From Heloderma charlesbogerti (taxonomy: Eukaryota > Chordata > Lepidosauria > Squamata > Helodermatidae): DNA of 64,000 bases. This document shows positions 1 to 11,332 of the stretch, in pieces. Position numbers and translations under genes: made by a program. The stretch covers positions 186,001 to 250,000 of the forward strand of contig JANEZZ010000793.1 in NCBI GenBank assembly GCA_026122225.1, read 5' to 3'. The stretch's first letter is position 1. Every line of letters starts with the position of its first letter. The notes beneath the pieces are model-generated. The model saw only the letters and a list, made by a program, of their open reading frames with translations, made no database searches and had not been told where the DNA came from.

Positions 1-66
1 CCCCACTTCTCTGGCATACTCAAACTGACATACACTTCTTGATGGCTTGGAAGTATTTGCTTAGAC

Positions 67-360
67 CAGCGAAGGGCAACACACAGGCTTTGGACCACAT
101 GTGGCCCATGCTGTGGCAAATGGCCACATTAGCAATTTTGATGCTACGTTTGACCCATATAGTGCTCTGTAGCTACTATGGAGCATTGTATGGGTCAGGT
201 TTAGTTTCAAAATAATCAAAATTTGGCCCCTTTACCACTTTGTAGTGCTAACACAGCCATTTTTTTGTTGTTGAATCTTTTTCAGATGCCCCACAGCGCC
301 CCACAGAGTCCAGGCCATTGGGGGGGGGGTTAATGGCCCCAAACCCGTTGCCCACCCCTG
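67..360. mobile_element. Non-autonomous hAT element (MITE), 294 bp
   Basis: Seen: the left end reads CAGCGAAGGGCAAC and the right end GTTGCCCACCCCTG, which are imperfect terminal inverted repeats. The flanking 8-mers gcttagac (59-66) and ttttagac (361-368) match at 6 of 8 positions, as expected for an old 8-bp target duplication. Family knowledge: CAG-starting ends with 8-bp duplications are typical of hAT DNA transposons. It has no coding capacity. Bases 1-66 hold nothing recognisable. Confidence 0.75.
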
Positions 361-409
361 TTTTAGACCATCCACATGGTTTCCCTTAACTTCACATTCA
401 GTTTAGAAT

Positions 410-950
410 TAGTGCTGTGCCCCCTGTTTTCGGGAACATTTTCTCGAAAACATTGTTTTTCTGCCTCTTTTGTAGGGAGTGGGAGAATTTTGGAGAATTT
501 TCTCCATGGAGAGGGGGACAGGGTTTCCACATACCTTTTTTTAAGTGTAGGTGATTCTTGAGGGGTCTTCTTCCTATTTTTTATTTTAAAAAAAAAAACA
601 CCCCCTGCATTTGCAGGAGCCCACGACTCTTCTTCAGCCGGGAGTTCTTCCAGAATGCCTATTGGAGAGGGAGAGGTCACACAGTCTCCTGGGAGTTCAG
701 AAAGAACTGCCAGGCTGGAGAAGAGTCCTGGGCAAGTGATAGGGGTGGGTTTTTTTAATTAAAAAAAAAAAAAGACCCCTCAGGAATTGCCTACACTTAA
801 AAAGGTATGTGGAAACCCTGTCCCCTCCCCACGGAGAAAATTCTCCAAAATTCTCACCCCTCCCAGCCTCTTTCACCAGAGTTTTTGTCCCGTCCCCCCC
901 CCCCGCCACATGCCTAAAATGGAAGAATCAAAATTTTCGGCACAGCACTA
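410..950. mobile_element. Non-autonomous hAT foldback element, 541 bp
   Basis: Seen: ends TAGTGCTGTGCC and GGCACAGCACTA are perfect inverted repeats, and the 8-bp duplication tttagaat is perfect (402-409 and 951-958). The interior is a long foldback: bases about 470-602 pair with about 742-880, including the blocks around GGAGAATTTTCTCC and the paired A/T runs. Small open frames on both strands are by-products of the inverted repeat, not genes. The perfect duplication suggests a fairly recent insertion. Confidence 0.9.
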
Positions 951-1039
951 TTTAGAATAGGCTTTAGCTATCCTGGGCCTTTAGCCATTGTGTGGTGGTA
1001 GAAGCAGCAGTTATACCCTCCCCTTCCTACCCCACCACT

Positions 1040-1395
1040 CTCAGTCAGTGGTGGCACCAATGCCAGCTCCAGGTTTTGGAGAGCCAGTGGGCAAGACACC
1101 TTCGGTGGGCCCCCTGCCACAGTGAGTCTCGCTGCCATTTTCTCCAACTTCTATTACTCCTCATTCTCTTTCACATCATTGCTACCTCTTCCTTGCTTGG
1201 CAGGCAGACAGCCAGCACGTAAGTAGGCCATGGCATCTATTACTCCTCCTTCTCACCACCACCATTGTCTGGGCCAGAGCAAGAGGCAGGGGAATAAGCA
1301 GATTGCAGTGGGAAAGAGGAGGAGCAACTCCAAGGGGCTCTTGTCAGTGGGCCCCTCATGTGCCCAACCATGCCTACCCTTGACACCAGCCCTGA
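1040..1395 (-). repeat. Dispersed repeat family R1, copy 1 (reverse)
   Basis: Reverse complement of the sequence found at 4073-4440 and 48909-49256, with a partial copy at 28040-28170. Shared landmarks are a start near CAGGGCTGGTGTCAAGGGT, a CTTGCTCTGGCCCAGACA block and a purine-rich GAGGAGGAG stretch. It is probably a non-autonomous DNA transposon (CAGGGCTGG start), but I could not find a clean target-site duplication. Open frames here reflect the purine-rich strand and are not genes. Confidence 0.6.
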
Positions 1396-2459
1396 GTGGA
1401 CCCTGAGCAACATAGTCTCTCTTGTCTTCTTGCCCCAGATCTGTTGTCATTTTGCCAAAAGTTCAAGACTGCCCAAATAAAGCAAAGTGGGGAGAGATTT
1501 GGAAATAGTTTCCCAGGCAGAAGGAGGGGCCCAGAGCCTGAGGAACAGATTGAAAAACAGACACAACTTTGTTTGTTTGTTTGTTGTATATTTAAGTGTT
1601 TGGCACAAATGGACAGCATCTCTTTCCTTGGCGGCAGCTGCTTCCCAGAATAGCGAGTGTCTTGTCTTTACCTGGCATTACCCTGCTGACTGACTAGCCC
1701 CTTTGTTAAGCTACTAGCCCAGGATGGTTTGTTGATGTTTCATTGATGAGAGCTAAGGTTTCTGAGAGGATCTCCTCATAGTTGGGGAAGATCTCTGTGG
1801 TTTTGAATGAGACATCCAGCAGGGCTTGGAGACCAGCAAAGGGGAAGAGGCAGTGTGTGTGTGGGTGATGGGGAGAAAGCAAAGATGAAAGATTCTGGGT
1901 GTAATTAGCTGAAACTGGGGACTTGCAGCTTTGAAGGCTACCGGTGTTGCTGTCTGGGAACATCCTTGCCTGTTGGACTATGGCTAGCGTTTCTAGCATG
2001 GTGGCCATAGGCACCAATGTGCCCACAAACACCTCTCTTGATGCCCACCAGGCTGCCTGTCTGTCTTGAGTGCAGTTTTATTTAAGATGTTTTTAACTCC
2101 GCAGTCTGTATTCCAGCATGCTGCAAAGCAAAGTGCTGCCCTCCACCACCTTCTTTATTTGAGTTCAAACGAGTGGTTTTGTGTTTTTCAGCTCAGACCC
2201 CACCTCTGCCTTGTACTTGGATTCTTGGGCAAGTTCCTTTTTTTTTAGTCTTACCAGTTTGCCTTCCGCAAAATGAGTCTTCTGTGACCAGCCATGTGAG
2301 CCACAGCAACCATTTTATGAATGAGCCCATGGCACTCCATCAAAATTCCAACTGGGCCCACCACCTCCAAAGTGTTGGGAACTCCTATAGTACCAGCTCC
2401 AGGTTGGGGTCTTAGCCAAGATGTTTTCATCTATATCCCTGCTATAGATGTCTCATCTA
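1396..2459. other. Unassigned stretch
   Basis: No coding signal or recognisable repeat apart from a short (TTTG)n run near 1568-1584. Open frames are short and lack family resemblance. Confidence 0.5.
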
Positions 2460-2740
2460 CAGGGCCGGCCCAAGACATTTTGCTGCCTGAGGCGAAGGAC
2501 AAGATGGCGCCCAATCCCATTCCATGTCCAAAGGCTGACTGGAGTGGCAGATGAATCTTGTCTTCAACACGAATGATGGGATAACTTTCTCCACTAAATT
2601 TGAACACAGCAGGCTAGCTTAGGGGGTGCAGAGTAGTCTGGAAGGAATGCAGTTCTCTCCTTGAACACCTTGCTGCTGCCTCCCAGCATCTGCCGTCTGA
2701 GGCGACTGCCTTACCCTGTCTAATGGTAGGACCGGTCCGG
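2460..2740 (+). mobile_element. Non-autonomous hAT element, CAGGGCCGGCC family, 281 bp
   Basis: Seen: the left end is CAGGGCCGGCCCAAG and the right end GGACCGGTCCGG. A perfect 8-bp duplication ctcatcta flanks it (2452-2459 and 2741-2748). The inside carries the inverted blocks TTTTGCTGCCTGAGGCG and CCGTCTGAGGCGACTGCC. Related copies lie at 15339-15620, 24497-24810 and 60465-60735. It has no coding capacity. Confidence 0.9.
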
Positions 2741-3439
2741 CTCATCTATATCCCTGCTAGAATCTCAAAACTTCTCTGTTCTATATCAGCATGTACTGTC
2801 TTACATGCGTGTCTTGGGTGTCTTTATTCATTAAGTTTGTTTGTGGGAACCATAAAACGGATCTGAACTTTTTCAGCTGTGTCTTACAAAAGCATATGTT
2901 TGATTTGGCTGAACTGAGTTGCTGAATCTGAAGATTTCCTGCCTTTTGTCAATCTGTCGCCATGTTCATGTTATTTAAATACATGGAATGGCGGGTGGAC
3001 GGGGAGGGTAGTGTGTGCCTGACAAGAATCCTTATCCATTTTTCACACATCTCATAAATGGCAATATTTACAGAAATAAAAGCATTTCAAGTCAGCCTAG
3101 ATCCCAAGATACTGAAATCCTCTGGCACCATCCTATGGATGAAGTAAACATTTCCATAATTCGTTCTTCATAACATTCTTTATATTAATTTCCCAGAGAA
3201 GGGTAGTCAGGAAAGAAAAAAGAAAAAGATTGCTTGTCTGTGAAGAGAAAGGTAGGAAAAAGAATCGATATTGTCAAATTATTGTATTGAAAACTTGGAA
3301 TGTATAGGCAGCTCAGCTGAATGTGCGATCCTATAGTCCTTGGGAGGGCGTCCAGGACCATAGAAGATTGCAGACATCCTTCCCCACAAGCAGAGAAGCA
3401 GTTCCGCAGTTGTAATGGCCCCAAGAGTGTAACCAAGTC
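2741..3439. other. Unassigned stretch
   Basis: Nothing beyond short chance open frames. No repeat boundary or coding homology recognised. Confidence 0.45.
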
Positions 3440-3930
3440 ACCTGTAGTTTTAGAGGGGCCTAGAGATCCATAATGCTTTGCTTAGGTTCATTATTGGTGC
3501 AATTCCCATGCTAGTGGGCCTCTGAGCATGTGAGATGAGTCAAAGATCGATAGTGCGGCCTCAGCACATTCCATGCTAACGAAGGCTAGTATCTTATTAG
3601 GGCCTAGGATGTGCCTGAGAAGTGAAGCTATGTTTATGCCGAGCTACAGGTGGCTGTGCTGGGAAAGTTCTGATTGTTTTCCTTCTGAACAAGCACTGTT
3701 AGTCTATGAACGTTGCAGATGAATGCTAATTAACGCTTGCTTCTGTCATGCTGCCTTACTGCTGACATGTGTGGTGTAAGACCCATTGTACCCCTTGGCT
3801 CTGGGTTCAGAGAAGCTGTCTGATCCAACCACTGCGTACGCCTGTGTGCTGTAAGTACTCAATAAAGGCTCCTTGTAAGCAAACCTGGGTCAGGCTTATC
3901 ATTATCTCGGCACCTCCAAACCTTAGCAGC
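3440..3930 (+). mobile_element. Possible solo LTR of an endogenous retrovirus-like element
   Basis: Seen: a retroviral-style polyadenylation region, with AATAAA at about 3860 in CTCAATAAAGGCTCCTTG followed by a short GT-rich stretch. The upstream sequence is promoter-like and there are no internal genes. The proposed TG...CA edges are a guess, and I did not find a target-site duplication or a partner LTR. It could instead be an unrelated unique sequence with a chance AATAAA. Confidence 0.3.
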
Positions 3931-4072
3931 CCACGGCCGGGGCATACAGCAGTGTAAAGAGGAGGTGTCCTGCTGGAAGCCTCCTTTCTGCAGCAGTAGA
4001 AACCTCCACTGCCCTTGCTTGTCTGCTGTTGGTATTGGACAGCAGTAGGGAGATTAAAGGGGTGTGCAAGGC

Positions 4073-4440
4073 AGGGCTGGCTTCAAGGGTCAACATGGTT
4101 GGGCACCTGCTGAGGGTCCACACCCCAGCAGGGTCCACTAACAAAAGCCCCCTGGACTTGCTCATCCTCTTCATTATTGCAGCCTGCTTGTTCATCTGTC
4201 TCTTGCTCTGACCCAGACAGTGATGGTGTTGAGAAGGAGGAGGAGCAGATGCCACTGCCTACTTGCTCACTGGCTCTCTGCCTGCCAAGCAAGCAAGCGG
4301 TAGCAATGATGAAGAAGAGGATGAGGAGCAATAGCAACTGATGACAATGGCAGTGAGAAGGCAGATTCACTGAACGAGGGGGCCCATGGAGGGCCCTCAT
4401 TAACCTCGAGCAAGCACTGGTGTCAGGGCAGATCGAGGGT
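4073..4440 (+). repeat. Dispersed repeat family R1, copy 2
   Basis: Begins CAGGGCTGGCTTCAAGGGTC and runs through the TCTTGCTCTGACCCAGACAG block to a purine-rich tract. It matches 1040-1395 (reverse), 28040-28170 (reverse, partial) and 48909-49256 (same strand). The reverse-strand open frame crossing it is a by-product of the purine bias. Confidence 0.6.
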
Positions 4441-5190
4441 GGTCTTGGATCCACTAGATCTAAAGCCCCCTCATTCCTCAAGACCGTCCCCAAACTGGGG
4501 GGGGGGAAGCTTGCTTTGCCAGTCCTGGAGCTGCTGTAGTGAATTTCTCTCCCATAGGAATCAATTGGAGAAAAAACAACAAGAAGAAAATGGGAAACCA
4601 CTACCAGCAAATGAAAAAAAAATTGACTGGCACGAGCCAGTGGCAGGAGTGGGCCAGAATCTCAAGGAATCACATGATCCAGGAAAGCCAATCCTGAGCT
4701 ACCAACTGCAATACTGCTACAAGGCTTGAATGAAACATCCAAGGGATTTCAAGGGATGCAAAGAAACAGATCTAACAGAAGTACCAAAATTTGCCAGGGC
4801 CTTTCTTCACACAGACGTTTTATCCTGCGATTGAGATTGCTCCTTCATGGAAGTTTGCAGGCTGTTACATGACACCGTGATCATTCAAGGCGTCTCCTGC
4901 ACTAAATGTCCTTTATTCTGTTTTTAAATAGATCACAGATAATGAGCTATCAAATTACCCCATTGTGTTCCGCTTGAGTTCCCTTTGTGAAAAGAGGGGC
5001 AAGAAGAGGAGCGAGATCAATGAAAGATAATGGAAGACTCAGATACGGGGAGAAGGGGGGGGGAAAGGAAGCAGGTGAAAAAGGGAGTCGTGATCCTGCA
5101 TTTAAAATGGAAACAGAAAGCCCCGTTTTAAATGCAGGATTTTAGGCTGGTACAGAGATGCCCAAGAAGGCAGTAAGGATTGCATTTCAC
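4441..5190. other. Unassigned stretch with one perfect hairpin
   Basis: Mostly featureless. At 5093-5107 and 5126-5140 two 15-bp arms (ATCCTGCATTTAAAA and its reverse complement) form a perfect hairpin with an 18-base loop. Confidence 0.5.
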
Positions 5191-5863
5191 TAGGGATGTA
5201 CGAAAGTCACTTACCTTTCGCGGATTATGTTTATGGTTGGGGGGGAGGCGTTCCATCCCTCCCACCGGAATCCTCGCCGGGGGGGCGGCACTCCATTCCT
5301 CCCCCCCCCCCGGAATCCTGGCCAGCTGGCTGTGCTCCGCAGGGATTCTGCGGAGCCGCCGGCCAGCTCCGCCAGCAGCCGGACATTCGGCCGCTGGTTA
5401 GCAGCCAGGGACGCAAATGGCAGTGGCCGTAGCCGCCGCCGTTTGCGTCCCTGCAGTCAGTCGTGATAGGCTATGTAAATGTTTACGTAGCCTATCACGG
5501 CTGACATTAAAAAAAAAAAAAAACCAACGCGCATACGCAAATGGTGGCGGCCATGGCCACCGCCATTTGCGTACGTGCGTTGTTGTTGTTTTTTAAACCT
5601 AGCCGTGATAGGCTATGTAAATCTTTACGTAGCCTATCACTTTTTTTTTTTTTACTGGAAATGGTGGTGGCGGCAGCCGGTCGGAAGACCGGCCGCCGCC
5701 GAACCGCTGCTGGAGCCGCCGCCAGGAAGATCTGCCCAAGGTAAGTCTTGTCCCGGGGGGGTGGCGGAGGGGTGGCAGGCCGTTCCGCCACCGATTTCGG
5801 GGGGCCGAATGCGCTGGCATTCGGCCTCCCCAAGATCCGTGGCGGAATTTTCGTACATTCCTA
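5191..5863 (+). mobile_element. Pal-hAT copy 1: palindrome-array hAT element, 673 bp
   Basis: Seen: the left end is TAGGGATGTACGAAAG, the right end TTTTCGTACATTCCTA, and the 8-bp duplication catttcac is perfect (5183-5190 and 5864-5871). The interior alternates palindrome P2 (CGCAAATGGCGGC-type arms, at 5408-5452 and 5527-5580) with palindrome P1 (GTGATAGGCTACGTAAAT plus its reverse complement, at 5463-5498 and 5605-5640). A third inverted block (CCGGTC...GACCGG) lies near 5675-5697. It is GC- and CpG-rich against AT-rich flanks. It encodes no transposase, so it must depend on an autonomous hAT. The name is a working label. Confidence 0.9.
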
Positions 5864-6735
5864 CATTTCACACATCCGTAAGTGCTGCAGGCACCTGTTG
5901 GCTAGTGCCTGTGATAAGCACCAGTTTTTGTTCCACATACCCATGCTCAGAACAGTTCTAGAACTTGGTTTTAAAGATTTGTTTTTTAAAAAACTATTTT
6001 TTAAAGGATGTGAAAAGAGTGCTTCACCACAGGAGCTGTGTGTGTAACCCTTAAAAAAAAGTAAAGGTCGTTCCCTGAGAGCAATGCCCCCCCCACACCA
6101 TTCAAGAACCATTCTTTAGTTTACTTTAAGAATCAGAGGGATGAGAATCTGATTCCCGTATTCTAGTCTATTTCACCACTCTATCGTCTTATGGTGGGGA
6201 GGAAGGCTATTATTTGGAGTTAGCATAGGAATCAACTATGCTTATCAACGTAGGAATCCTTATACTTGAATAGTCATCAGGCTTCCAATGTTGGATCAGA
6301 ATTAAGGCTATAGCCATCTTAAGGAAGAAATTGCTCCCATTGCTTTTTTAAAAAAAATAAAAGATCATATGGGCAGAGTTTGATATGTATAAATTGTGTG
6401 TGTGCAATCATGCACATTTTATTTTATGTTATTTAAGACCTTTACACACACACTCCAATCCCAGCCTCTAATGAACCCTCGTGGGTCAACACAAAATGAA
6501 ACCCCAACATTATTCTTTTTAAAAACCCATTAAGGACTGTTCTTAAAAGCCAATGTCCAAACATTTCACAGGAGCCCAAACATAAAACTGCAAAAACAGT
6601 AGACTATCATTGTTAAATGACAGGTCCCAGGTCAACATTCTGGTTTACGGGATAACATAAGTAACAACAACAAAAAGTTCTCTGCTCTGAGGAGTTTGTA
6701 GCGGGGGAGACAACAGAAGAAAGTAGAAAGACGCA
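5864..6735. other. Unassigned stretch
   Basis: AT-rich sequence without coding signal or clear repeat ends. The target duplication of Pal-hAT copy 1 occupies its first 8 bases. Confidence 0.45.
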
Positions 6736-6918
6736 AAGGTAACAGGGGATAAATAATATAAAAATACCATTTTCCTCCAAGGAGCTCAAGGTCTGACTCT
6801 TCGTCCACCACCTCCACCCTCCAGTTTATCTTCACAAAGCAGAGTAGGCTGAGAGTTGGTAACTCCCCCAAGGTCAGCCAGTAAGGATTTGAACCCAGTC
6901 CTAGTCTGACACTTTAAC
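6736..6918 (-). repeat. Degenerate tRNA-derived SINE (reverse)
   Basis: The reverse strand reads like the squamate SINE seen intact at 31240-31415: a diverged B-box segment (GGGTTCAAATCC reading), the segment gaccttggg...gttacc, and a tail ending in TATTTATCC on this strand. Many substitutions, so it is an old copy. Confidence 0.45.
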
Positions 6919-6919
6919 T

Positions 6920-7400
6920 CTGGGATGGGGAACCTTTGGCCCTAACACAGCCTGCGGGAGGTCTGCATCCGCCCACAGCTTCCCTGATCAGAGATAGGAC
7001 TGTTTGCCTGCTTGCTCACCCACACTGCGTTAAGACTTTTCTAAAAGCCTCCATTGGTAACCAATGAGAGCTTTTTAAAAGTCTGATTGCAATGAGGGGG
7101 GCATTTTCGGGGGGGGGCTGCCAGGAAGGGAAGGGCTAACCTTTCCCTCCCCGGCAGTGCCACCCCCTTGAACAATTGCTCCTGCCCCCCTCCAAAAATG
7201 CTCCCCTCACTGCAATTAGACTTTTAAAAAGCTGGTTCCTGGTGGATGAGCTGGGATGATCATTTGACCTGATGCTCCCACCAGGGGCCAAATAAGGTCG
7301 GGGGCAGAATCACATGTTAGCCCCTGACATGTGATTCTGCCCACATAGGGCTGAGAGGGGGATCATCCAGCCCTTCATCCAATTTAGGTTACCCTCTCTT
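6920..7400. mobile_element. Probable hAT foldback element
   Basis: Starts CTGGGATGGGGAACCTTTGG, a typical hAT-like end. The inside has a foldback: AAAGTCTGATTGCAATGAGG near 7078 pairs with the segment near 7199-7225 (CTCACTGCAATTAGACTTTT). The right end is decayed and no target duplication was found. Confidence 0.5.
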
Positions 7401-8424
7401 ACCTTAGAGCCTCCATTCCTTCCCCACATACAAGCCAGTTACAAAAACTCCATCTTCTCGCTCTCTCATTTTGACTCTGTTCAAAGGTGCAAAAAGTTTA
7501 CTTTCCTTCATCCAAGCACATGGGATACTCTTCTGTAGCTAGTAGCCACAAGCCATCAAAAGGCATTAAGCAAGCACCCGCCAGCTAGCAAACTAGAGAA
7601 CAAGCCTGCAGAGAAGACCTTGTAAAATTTATATTGCATATACAAAGAGGACGCTTACAAGTGAATGTTCCACTCATAGAGCTTTTCTATTGAATTTAAG
7701 ATTTGGATAGGCTGACATTTGTATTATAAAATCACTTGGTCATTGGATGGTCGAGCTCAGAAAGTTCTGTTCTTTTGCTGGAGAGTATTTTGTTCCTTCC
7801 TAGTTATGAAAACAATTCTGTCTTAAGTCTTTCTTTTAGGTCTAGGAGAGACACCTCCTGAGAATGGATATAATTAATTTCAAGTGCTTTGTCCTGGAAT
7901 AATAGCATGGGAAAAATGAGAGATGCGACCTGCTGAGCCTGGCTGAAGTAGCAGTATACATTTTAAGGGAGGAAAGAATACATTTTGCAAACATATGAAA
8001 GACATTACGCTGGAAGGTTATGGAAACCAGCAGTAAGAATGAGCCAAGTGTTGCTTACTTAAAAGTGACGACTGTTGGAAAAAAACGGAAGCTGGGCTAA
8101 GACAAAAACGAGGAAAACGGGGAGGTGGTCTGCATAAGATGATCTTTCCTTTCTTCATGAAATCTTGCATTCCAAACAAACCAAAAAGGCAAGAAGAGAA
8201 TTCTGGAAGAGAAATGATGAATATGAAGCTCTGTAAAAGTGAAATTCATTGTGCTGTTAGTCACAATGTGGCTGACGTATTTCCAACCCTCACTGTGGGA
8301 AATCTTGTCCAGGCCACTCCACTGGTTTCAGTAGGCATTATCTTGCAAGTCTGTCTGCATGTCCATATGGGCTAGAAACTTGGTTGCTGTTGTTTTTGAA
8401 AGAAAGAAAGAGCAATAATAGGCA
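7401..8424. other. Unassigned stretch
   Basis: No convincing coding frame or repeat. The 78-residue frame starting at 8139 has no family resemblance and no splice or initiation context. Confidence 0.45.
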
Positions 8425-8495
8425 TGTTTACCTAGAAGCAAGTCCACCTAGGACTTAAGTTCAGTGGGACTTAAATCTGTTTAGGATTGCAACCT
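8425..8495. repeat. Fragment of the 'dry-palindrome' MITE family (GGACTTA/GGATTGCAA)
   Basis: Contains GTGGGACTTAAATCTGTTTA followed by GGATTGCAACC. The same building blocks occur at 9995-10165, 34156-34260, 42440-42475 and 48040-48265, where they read as a foldback with CAATCCTAT ends. Short and decayed. Confidence 0.5.
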
Positions 8496-9004
8496 AGATG
8501 CTGCATCCAATACCAAAGTCTATGCTTGCATTGCTTGTACCATATGACTGCAGACAGCAAAGTACCATAGGGTGGCAAAATACATGCAGCCATGGGGAAA
8601 GGTGTAAGCACAATAGTGGCACTCGCTGGTTAATGTTCACCAAATTGCACTTGCCTAAGGAGCCAAGCAGAATACCATCTGCAAGAGATTCTAAGCAGTG
8701 AATGGGCAAAACGGTGGATGAGGGCATGAAAATGCACACCTATAAAACACTGTTACAGGTGACTGCACAACAACCCACACAAATTGACGCTAGTCCAAGC
8801 AGGAAGTGTTGTTTTGAAGATAAGGAGCAATAATGTGGAAGATGTTCAACAGAGCCAGATCTACAATGCAGAACTGCTGCTCACAGTGCGATGAAGGAGT
8901 ATAAACAAGCTCCAAGCACAGAGCAGAAACTGCCACCTTGTTTTCAGGTTTTCTTTTCTAGAATCCGGCTTTTTAATTTTTAAACCAAAGTCCATATCCT
9001 AAAG

Positions 9005-9140
9005 CAGGAGTGGGCAATTTGTGGCCCTCTAGAGGTTTTGGCTTAGAAACCCCAACATTCCTCACCATTGGCAATGCTGGCTAGGGCTAAAGGGACTTGT
9101 GGGCCAAAACATCTGGAGGGCTGCAAGTTGCCAACCCCTG
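9005..9140. mobile_element. hAT MITE, 136 bp, GTGGCCCTC family
   Basis: Ends are CAGGAGTGGGCAATTTGTGG and CTGCAAGTTGCCAACCCCTG. The flanking octamers tcctaaag (8997-9004) and ttctaaag (9141-9148) agree at 7 of 8 positions. The whole element is one imperfect foldback with arms meeting near 9072. Related copies occur at 21735-21853, 30378-30496, 32106-32241, and split around BovB at 44190-44232 and 47205-47290. Confidence 0.9.
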
Positions 9141-9171
9141 TTCTAAAGTTCCCAACATCCCTGTTTTAAAT

Positions 9172-9440
9172 TGGCACTAAAAGGGTTAAATAACGTTGCT
9201 AACAAAAACTGAAGATGTCCAATTTGATCTCCGTGATCTTATAGTCCCCTTCCAACCCTACTATTCTATGATTCTATTCTATGGTTCTATGAATGACCTG
9301 AACGAGACCCCAGACTGGGGTCTTTTAGGGGCTTTTCTTGTAGTCTCCCCAAAGCCCTCATTCAGGAAATTCAACCTTTCCAGATCAAATTGGCCATCTT
9401 CAGGCTTTGTTAGCAACATTATTTAACCCTTTTAGTTAAC
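9172..9440. mobile_element. Foldback element with CR1-like tail inside
   Basis: Seen: 9175-9235 (ACTAAAAGGGTTAAATAACG onward) pairs with 9375-9438 (to CATTATTTAACCCTTTTAGT). The interior holds a CR1-style 3' end. No target-site duplication was readable, so the superfamily is open. The 76-residue frame across it is a by-product. Confidence 0.6.
9225..9293 (+). repeat. CR1 LINE 3' end fragment
   Basis: TCTCCGTGATCTTATAGTCC is followed by CCTTCCAACCCTACTATTC and repeats of ATTCTATG. Tandem ATTCTATG-type units are the hallmark of CR1 non-LTR retrotransposon 3' ends. Only the 3' untranslated tail is present. Confidence 0.7.
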
Positions 9441-9994
9441 CCAGATTAACACCCTGCAGCATCTTACTAGGCCAGTAAACACTTGAAAATAGGAATCACA
9501 CAGGTGGAGCCAACTTCATGGTTCCTCTCATCCCACCCAACTGTCACCAGATTTCCCATCAAATGCCAGTTTGGAAGCAACCACAAAATTGGCCCCATCT
9601 TACCCCATGATTCCTGTATTCAAATACATCCTGGAGTGGTGTGGGAAGTTGCCATCTAGACCCAGCTCCCACACCACTGGCTGTAAGTACAACCGAAGAC
9701 TTGGTTTGTTGTAATGGAAGTGTCCAAGAATCAAGTGGCATTCTAAGGGTATCTCTACATTAAGCAAAACACCCGCAAAACCCCACATCCTTTCCGGAGC
9801 TTCCTGCTTTCAGTTTCTTTGCGGGATTAAGAAGGGCTGCTTTACATGGCAGCTACATGGTTTGAACTGAGGGAGCGCCTCCCTCCCTCCCTGGCATGTG
9901 TGTAAAGGAGGCAGGTGGGGGCAGGCTTGTTTTCATAGCTTAACTTCTGCTGTACTGTTTTCTCACAGCCCCCAGGAAACCTCTGACTTACTTC
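9441..9994. other. Unassigned stretch
   Basis: No coding homology. The overlapping reverse frames at 9559-9788 look like chance. Confidence 0.4.
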
Positions 9995-10165
9995 TGAGTA
10001 GACATAAAATGCTGTAAGTCTGCAACCCTTGGCGCACTTACACGGGAGTAAGCCGCATTGAACTCAATGGGACTTACTTTTGAGTAGACACAGATCACTC
10101 TGTAAGTCTGCAGCCCTCCGCACAAGTACTCAGGGGTAAGCCCCATTGAACTTAATAGGATACTC
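9995..10165. repeat. Two adjacent copies of a GGACTTACT/GAGTAGACA MITE
   Basis: The motifs CTTCTGAGTAGACATAAAAT, AAGTCTGCA-CCCT, GGAGTAAGCCGCATTGAACT and GGGACTTACTTTTGAGTAGA occur twice with a period of about 85 bases. This is a small foldback family common in squamates. No duplication could be assigned to either copy. Confidence 0.6.
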
Positions 10166-10275
10166 TGAAACAACAGAGGACATTGCTTCTGAGCTTGGTG
10201 GGGTGGGGATCAGATGCTCTCCCTTCGTTGCAGGGAGGCATTTTACCCTCCTCTCCCTCCAGTTGAGAAATGCGG

Positions 10276-10344
10276 TGGCAGGAGACACAATCTACACCCT
10301 GGAGAAATGAGGAGTCAGGAGACACAATCGACACCCTGGAGGGT
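10276..10344. repeat. Two-unit tandem repeat, period 37 bp
   Basis: CAGGAGACACAATC-ACACCCTGGAG occurs twice (about 10279 and 10316), with one substitution (T/G). Confidence 0.7.
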
Positions 10345-10696
10345 CACAGCGTCATGTAAAAAGCCTGCAAACTTCAGAGGGAGAGAGACATTTCAATAGC
10401 AGGATAAAAGCTCCATGTGATGAACCCCTAAGGAAGAACACATTTATGGAAGCCTGAGATTTCGTAAGCAAAGCCTACTTCACCAGATGCATGATACAGC
10501 TTAAACCAGAGAGAGTCCTCTGGCTCATTAAAGGCAAACAGATTTATTGTGGCATATGCTCACATGGTCTAGAGCCCATTTCATCAGCTGCACAATGTGT
10601 CATCCTTCATTCAGGCATCAGATAAAGTGGGCTGTAGTCACTAAAGCGTATGCCCCAATAAGGCTGCACTCCTATACACACTTACCTGAGACTAAG

Positions 10697-11332
10697 CTAG
10701 GGTGGTCATGTGTCTACTTTACAGAGGACAGTCCACTATTTGAAGGCATCGTTTATTTCCGGGATGGGGAACTTCTAGCGTGCAGGCCAGATGGGGCCCA
10801 TGGAGTTCCCTTTTTGCCCGCAAGCTTCTTCTGCTGTTATCTCCAATCAGTGATCAGAGATAAGCGGCTATCTAAAGGCCCAGGCAAGGTTCTTTTGCTG
10901 TTATCTCCTATCAGGGATTGGAGATACGAGGGTCATTAGAGTTATTTGAGCTGTTCTTTGCAGGCATGAAAGCAGTTTCATAGCTGCCCTTGGCAGGCAT
11001 GAAAATATTGTTGCATTGGGGCTTACGCCTGAGTAGATCTGCATAGAATTCAGCTGTGTTTAGTATGCTTGATGGGAAAATGTCCAAATTGGTAAAAATT
11101 ACATCTGGCCTCGCCCACTTTGCCTTCTCTGTTCTTGGCCTTGCCCACTGCTGGAATGCAGCCCAAACTAGAGTTAGAAAAAGGTTCATCGCCCCTCCTC
11201 TATATGAAAGGCTGTTCAGTCCAAGTTCAGTTGAAAGAGAAAGAACCATAAGAAGGGAGAACAGGAAGTTTGCCCATCAACAATTAGTACCTTTTCATCT
11301 CTCTTTCTCTTTTTCTGTCACGCGCGCGCGCG

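Noticed and set aside
5250..5800. CpG island marking a gene promoter
   Set aside because: The GC- and CpG-rich block coincides exactly with a Pal-hAT copy; the same block recurs at 27.3, 36.5 and 46.7 kb.
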